A stretch of 61,249 nt of DNA from an uncultured Eubacteriales bacterium (GTDB taxonomy: Bacteria; Bacillota; Clostridia; Oscillospirales; Acutalibacteraceae): assembly GCA_934636435.1 (NCBI GenBank), contig CAKUAQ010000004.1:1-61249 (forward strand), given 5' to 3'. Of the stretch, positions 59,118 through 61,249 are shown one piece after another. The notes beneath the pieces are model-generated. The model did not search any database. It saw only the letters and a list, made by a program, of their open reading frames with translations, and had not been told where the DNA came from. The translations under genes and the position numbers were made by a program. The number at the start of each line of letters is the position of its first letter. Within the stretch, counting starts at the first letter, position 1.

Positions 59118-59149
59118 GCCTTGACGCCCGGCAAGGCGGGTGCTATAAC
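59118..59149 (+). promoter_or_regulatory. Promoter of the epimerase-dehydrogenase operon with overlapping inverted repeat
   Basis: TTGACG (59121-59126), 17-bp spacer, TATAAC (59144-59149). The inverted repeat GCCTTG-N8-CAAGGC (59118-59137) overlaps the -35 box, a good position for DeoR repression. Confidence 0.6.
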
Positions 59150-59180
59150 ATAGGCAAACCGTTTCGGGAAGGTGGATGCA

Positions 59181-59849
59181 ATGAAAACCAGTCGGCTGGC
59201 TCCCTCCATGATGTGTGTGGATTTTGCCCAAATGACCGATACCCTGCGCTGCTTTGAGGCGGCGGGGGTCGAGTATCTCCATGTGGACATTATGGACGGC
59301 GAGTTTGTGTCCAATTTTACGCTGGGCACCGATTTTTGCCGCCATCTCCGCGGCCACACCTCCATTCCGCTGGATCTGCATCTGATGATCAACCGGCCGG
59401 ATAATAAACTCGGCTGGTTCGACATCCGGGAGGGCGAGCTTGTCAGCGTCCACTGGGAGAGTACCCCCCATATCCAGCGCACGCTGGCCGCCATCCGGGA
59501 TGCGGGGGCTCACCCCATGCTGGCGCTGAATCCCGCCACCCCTCTCCAGGTGCTGGACTATGTGCTGGACGATATCGACGGCGTGCTGCTGATGACCGTG
59601 AACCCCGGCTTCGCCGGGCAGAAAATGGTCCCCTGTATGCCGGAAAAGATTCAAGCTGCCCGCGCCTATTTGGATGCCCGGGGGCGGCAGGATGTGTGTA
59701 TTGAGGTGGACGGCAACGTGAGCTTTGATCATGCCGCCGCTATGCGCCGCGCCGGCGCGGATTTGTTTGTGGGCGGCACCTCCAGCGTTTTTGCACCGGG
59801 CGCTCCCCTGATCGAAAATATCGAAAGACTGCGGGCGACTGTGCGATAA
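59181..59849 (+). CDS. Ribulose-phosphate 3-epimerase-like protein (possibly AlsE-type)
   Basis: A 222-residue TIM barrel of the pentulose/hexulose-phosphate epimerase family. Motifs are LAPSMMCVDFAQM, YLHVDIMDGEFVSN, DLHLMI, LALNPATP and LLMTVNPGFAGQKMVP. MCxD near the start and the operon context (DeoR regulator, polyol dehydrogenase) fit allulose-6-phosphate epimerase better than housekeeping Rpe, but this is inference. GGAAGG is 8 nt before the ATG. Confidence 0.85.
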   Translation: MKTSRLAPSMMCVDFAQMTDTLRCFEAAGVEYLHVDIMDGEFVSNFTLGTDFCRHLRGHTSIPLDLHLMINRPDNKLGWFDIREGELVSVHWESTPHIQRTLAAIRDAGAHPMLALNPATPLQVLDYVLDDIDGVLLMTVNPGFAGQKMVPCMPEKIQAARAYLDARGRQDVCIEVDGNVSFDHAAAMRRAGADLFVGGTSSVFAPGAPLIENIERLRATVR

Positions 59850-59867
59850 GCCGGGAGGAATACGAGC

Positions 59868-60941
59868 ATGGAACAGACAATGAAAGCGGCCAGAATGCAT
59901 CGGATCGGCGAATTCTCCGTGGAGGAGTTGTCCGTGCCGGTGCCCCACGGAGAAGAGCTGCTGCTGCGGGTCGGCGCCTGCGGCGTCTGTGGCTCCGACC
60001 TGCCCCGCATCTACACCACCGGCACCAGCAGGCAGAAATACCCCCTGACCCTGGGACATGAATTTTCCGGCACGGTGGTGGCCGTGGGCGAACGGGCGGA
60101 CCCTGCCCTCGTCGGCAAGCGGGGCGCGGTCTTTCCGCTGATCCCCTGCCGGAAATGCGACCCCTGCCTCAGCGGGCACTACGCCCTGTGCGAGGATTAT
60201 GACTATCTCGGCTCCCGCCGGGACGGAGGATTCGCGGAGTATTGCCTGCTGCCCGGCGCCTGGCATCTGGTGGTTTCCGATAATCCGGAGACCGGCTTTG
60301 AGGAGCTGGCCATGACCGAGCCGGCCTGCGTGGCCCAGCACGCCATGCTCCGCCGGAGCAATCTCTATGCCGGTGCCAATGTGCTGATATTCGGCGCCGG
60401 TCCCATCGGCATCATGGCCGCCCGCTGGGCGCAGATCGCCGGGGCGGGGCACGTCCTGCTGGTGGATGTGCTGGATGAAAAGGTGGCCTTTGCGCAGGCT
60501 CACGGCTTCGCAGCGGTGAATTCCCGGGGCGGAGAACTGGAGCCGCAGGTGCGCGCTGCCTTTGACGGTAAGCTGGCGGATGTGGCTTTCGAGGGTACGG
60601 GCTTCGGCTCCGCGCTGAATAACGCCATCGACTGCGTGCGCCCTTTCGCCACGGTGGTGCTGGTGGGCAATCCCGCCGGGGATACCGTCATCGGCAAGGC
60701 GCAGCACAGCCGGATCCTCCGGAAGGAACTGACGATTAACGGCATCTGGAATTCCAATTTCGGCAATCTGCCGGTCAACGAGTGGCGGTATACCGTGGAT
60801 ATGCTGGATCGGGGAATCTTCCGCTGCGCCGACCTGATCTCTCATACCACCGATCTGGACGGCCTGCCCGGGCTCATCGACGATGTGTACCAACACCGGA
60901 TCAGTGCCTGTAAGGTCTTGTATGTAAATCCCAACGCATAA
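59868..60941 (+). CDS. Zinc-dependent polyol dehydrogenase, GatD-like
   Basis: A 357-residue NAD-dependent dehydrogenase. The catalytic zinc site is in ACGVCGSDLPRI and LGHEFSG, and the structural zinc four-Cys cluster is CRKCDPCLSGHYALC. NAD binding is at LIFGAGPIGIMAARW. It most resembles galactitol-1-phosphate 5-dehydrogenase (CGSDLPRI, YDYLGSRRDGGFAEY, ELTINGIWNSNF). The substrate is probably a sugar-alcohol phosphate. Last gene of the unit; GGGAGG precedes the ATG. Confidence 0.88.
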   Translation: MEQTMKAARMHRIGEFSVEELSVPVPHGEELLLRVGACGVCGSDLPRIYTTGTSRQKYPLTLGHEFSGTVVAVGERADPALVGKRGAVFPLIPCRKCDPCLSGHYALCEDYDYLGSRRDGGFAEYCLLPGAWHLVVSDNPETGFEELAMTEPACVAQHAMLRRSNLYAGANVLIFGAGPIGIMAARWAQIAGAGHVLLVDVLDEKVAFAQAHGFAAVNSRGGELEPQVRAAFDGKLADVAFEGTGFGSALNNAIDCVRPFATVVLVGNPAGDTVIGKAQHSRILRKELTINGIWNSNFGNLPVNEWRYTVDMLDRGIFRCADLISHTTDLDGLPGLIDDVYQHRISACKVLYVNPNA

Positions 60942-61018
60942 AGCCGCCCTTTGACGCGGCGGCCATCCTCCCGGCGCACCGCCGTCCCGGTATGCCGCTG
61001 TGCACCGGATAAGAACAC

Positions 61019-61057
61019 AAGGAGCCGTTCCCCGCGGGGGAACGGCTCCTTTCTTTG
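61019..61057 (+). terminator. Terminator of the polyol dehydrogenase operon
   Basis: A perfect 15-bp stem (AAGGAGCCGTTCCCC) with a GCG loop, followed by TCTTTGC. Confidence 0.85.
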
Positions 61058-61123
61058 CTGTGCAGGGGATGCACCGCCGGTTCGGCGGCCTCCGGCTCTC
61101 CTTTGCATTGGGGAAAAGGTATG

Positions 61124-61165
61124 AAAACTAAGAATCGGCAAGCATCTTTTGATGCTTGCCGATTC
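61124..61165 (-). terminator. Terminator of the tRNA-Thr
   Basis: On the minus strand a perfect 15-bp stem (arms 61151-61165 and 61132-61146) with a 4-nt loop is followed by TTAGTTTTC. Confidence 0.85.
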
Positions 61166-61172
61166 CTATTCC

Positions 61173-61248
61173 TGGAGCTACTGATCCGATTCGAACGGAC
61201 GACCTGCTCATTACGAGTGAGCTGCTCTACCAGCTGAGCCACAGTAGC
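61173..61248 (-). tRNA. tRNA-Thr (anticodon CGU), complete with encoded CCA
   Basis: The minus strand folds as a 76-nt tRNA. The acceptor stem GCTACTG pairs with CAGTAGC, followed by discriminator T and CCA. The D arm contains GCTCAGCTGGTAGAGC, the anticodon arm GCTCA-CTCGTAA-TGAGC gives anticodon CGT (reads ACG, threonine), and the T arm has GTTCGAATC. It is followed by a strong terminator. Confidence 0.95.
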
Positions 61249-61249
61249 G

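Overview
The window looks like a chromosomal segment of a GC-rich (about 60% by eye) low-GC-phylum anaerobe of the class Clostridia, probably a gut Oscillospirales/Ruminococcaceae-type bacterium. The reasons are: the hrcA-grpE-dnaK-dnaJ order under a perfect CIRCE operator, sigma-A promoters with 17-bp spacers, strong GGAGG ribosome binding sites, clostridial conserved proteins (UPF0340, DUF5662, DUF3221-like, LURP-one-like, COG2509), an NADP-type glutamate dehydrogenase and many sugar-catabolism modules. Most of it is ordinary core genome. The only recognisable mobile-element trace is a decayed IS1182-type transposase.

Layout. 1-4.2 kb: the C-terminus of L-fucose isomerase, a polar amino-acid ABC transporter operon with an internal attenuator-like hairpin, and an XRE regulator fused to a Cys-ladder repeat domain. 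4.2-6.6 kb: two or three small conserved hypotheticals (minus strand) divergent from two YfcE-like phosphodiesterases. 6.8-12.2 kb: the heat-shock operon hrcA-grpE-dnaK-dnaJ, with a 98-bp tandem repeat between dnaK and dnaJ. 12.3-16.3 kb: an AraC regulator divergent from a dehydrogenase/Gfo-Idh/quinone-oxidoreductase operon.

16.3-28.2 kb is a long minus-strand block: nifS-type cysteine desulfurase, a class B sortase-like membrane protein, thiI, a CinA-pseudosortase fusion, ruvC, ruvA and several oxidoreductase and deaminase genes. The desulfurase and ThiI would supply 4-thiouridine sulfur together. The two sortase-fold proteins sit on either side of thiI, one with catalytic residues and one without. 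28.4-36.2 kb: a heterodimeric ABC exporter, membrane proteins, DUF2461, UPF0340 and Mrp genes. 36.2-36.9 kb: IS1182 remnant.

37-39.5 kb: oleate hydratase with a TetR regulator. 39.8-42.2 kb: a metallophosphoesterase and 4-alpha-glucanotransferase. 42.2-43.6 kb: an ECF sigma factor with its anti-sigma partner and a likely autoregulated promoter. 43.7-47.7 kb: an operon of a LURP-one-like protein, a peptidase-E/methyltransferase fusion, a DUF3221-like protein and MscS. 47.7-49.1 kb: DEAD-box helicase. 49.2-52.2 kb: a second AraC/sugar-isomerase/Gfo-Idh module. 52.2-53.6 kb: gdhA. 53.8-57.8 kb: a small YEATYPKRAKG-type protein apparently starting at AUC, ruvX, an RluA-family synthase, radC and a DUF5662 gene. 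58.2-61 kb: a DeoR/epimerase/polyol-dehydrogenase module. The window ends in a tRNA-Thr(CGU) on the minus strand.

The most unusual items are the CinA-pseudosortase fusion, the nested-palindrome tandem repeat supplying the dnaJ ribosome binding site, the apparent AUC start codon, the peptidase-E/methyltransferase fusion, and a short dispersed repeat shared by two distant intergenic regions. Family assignments come from reading motifs. No database search was run.
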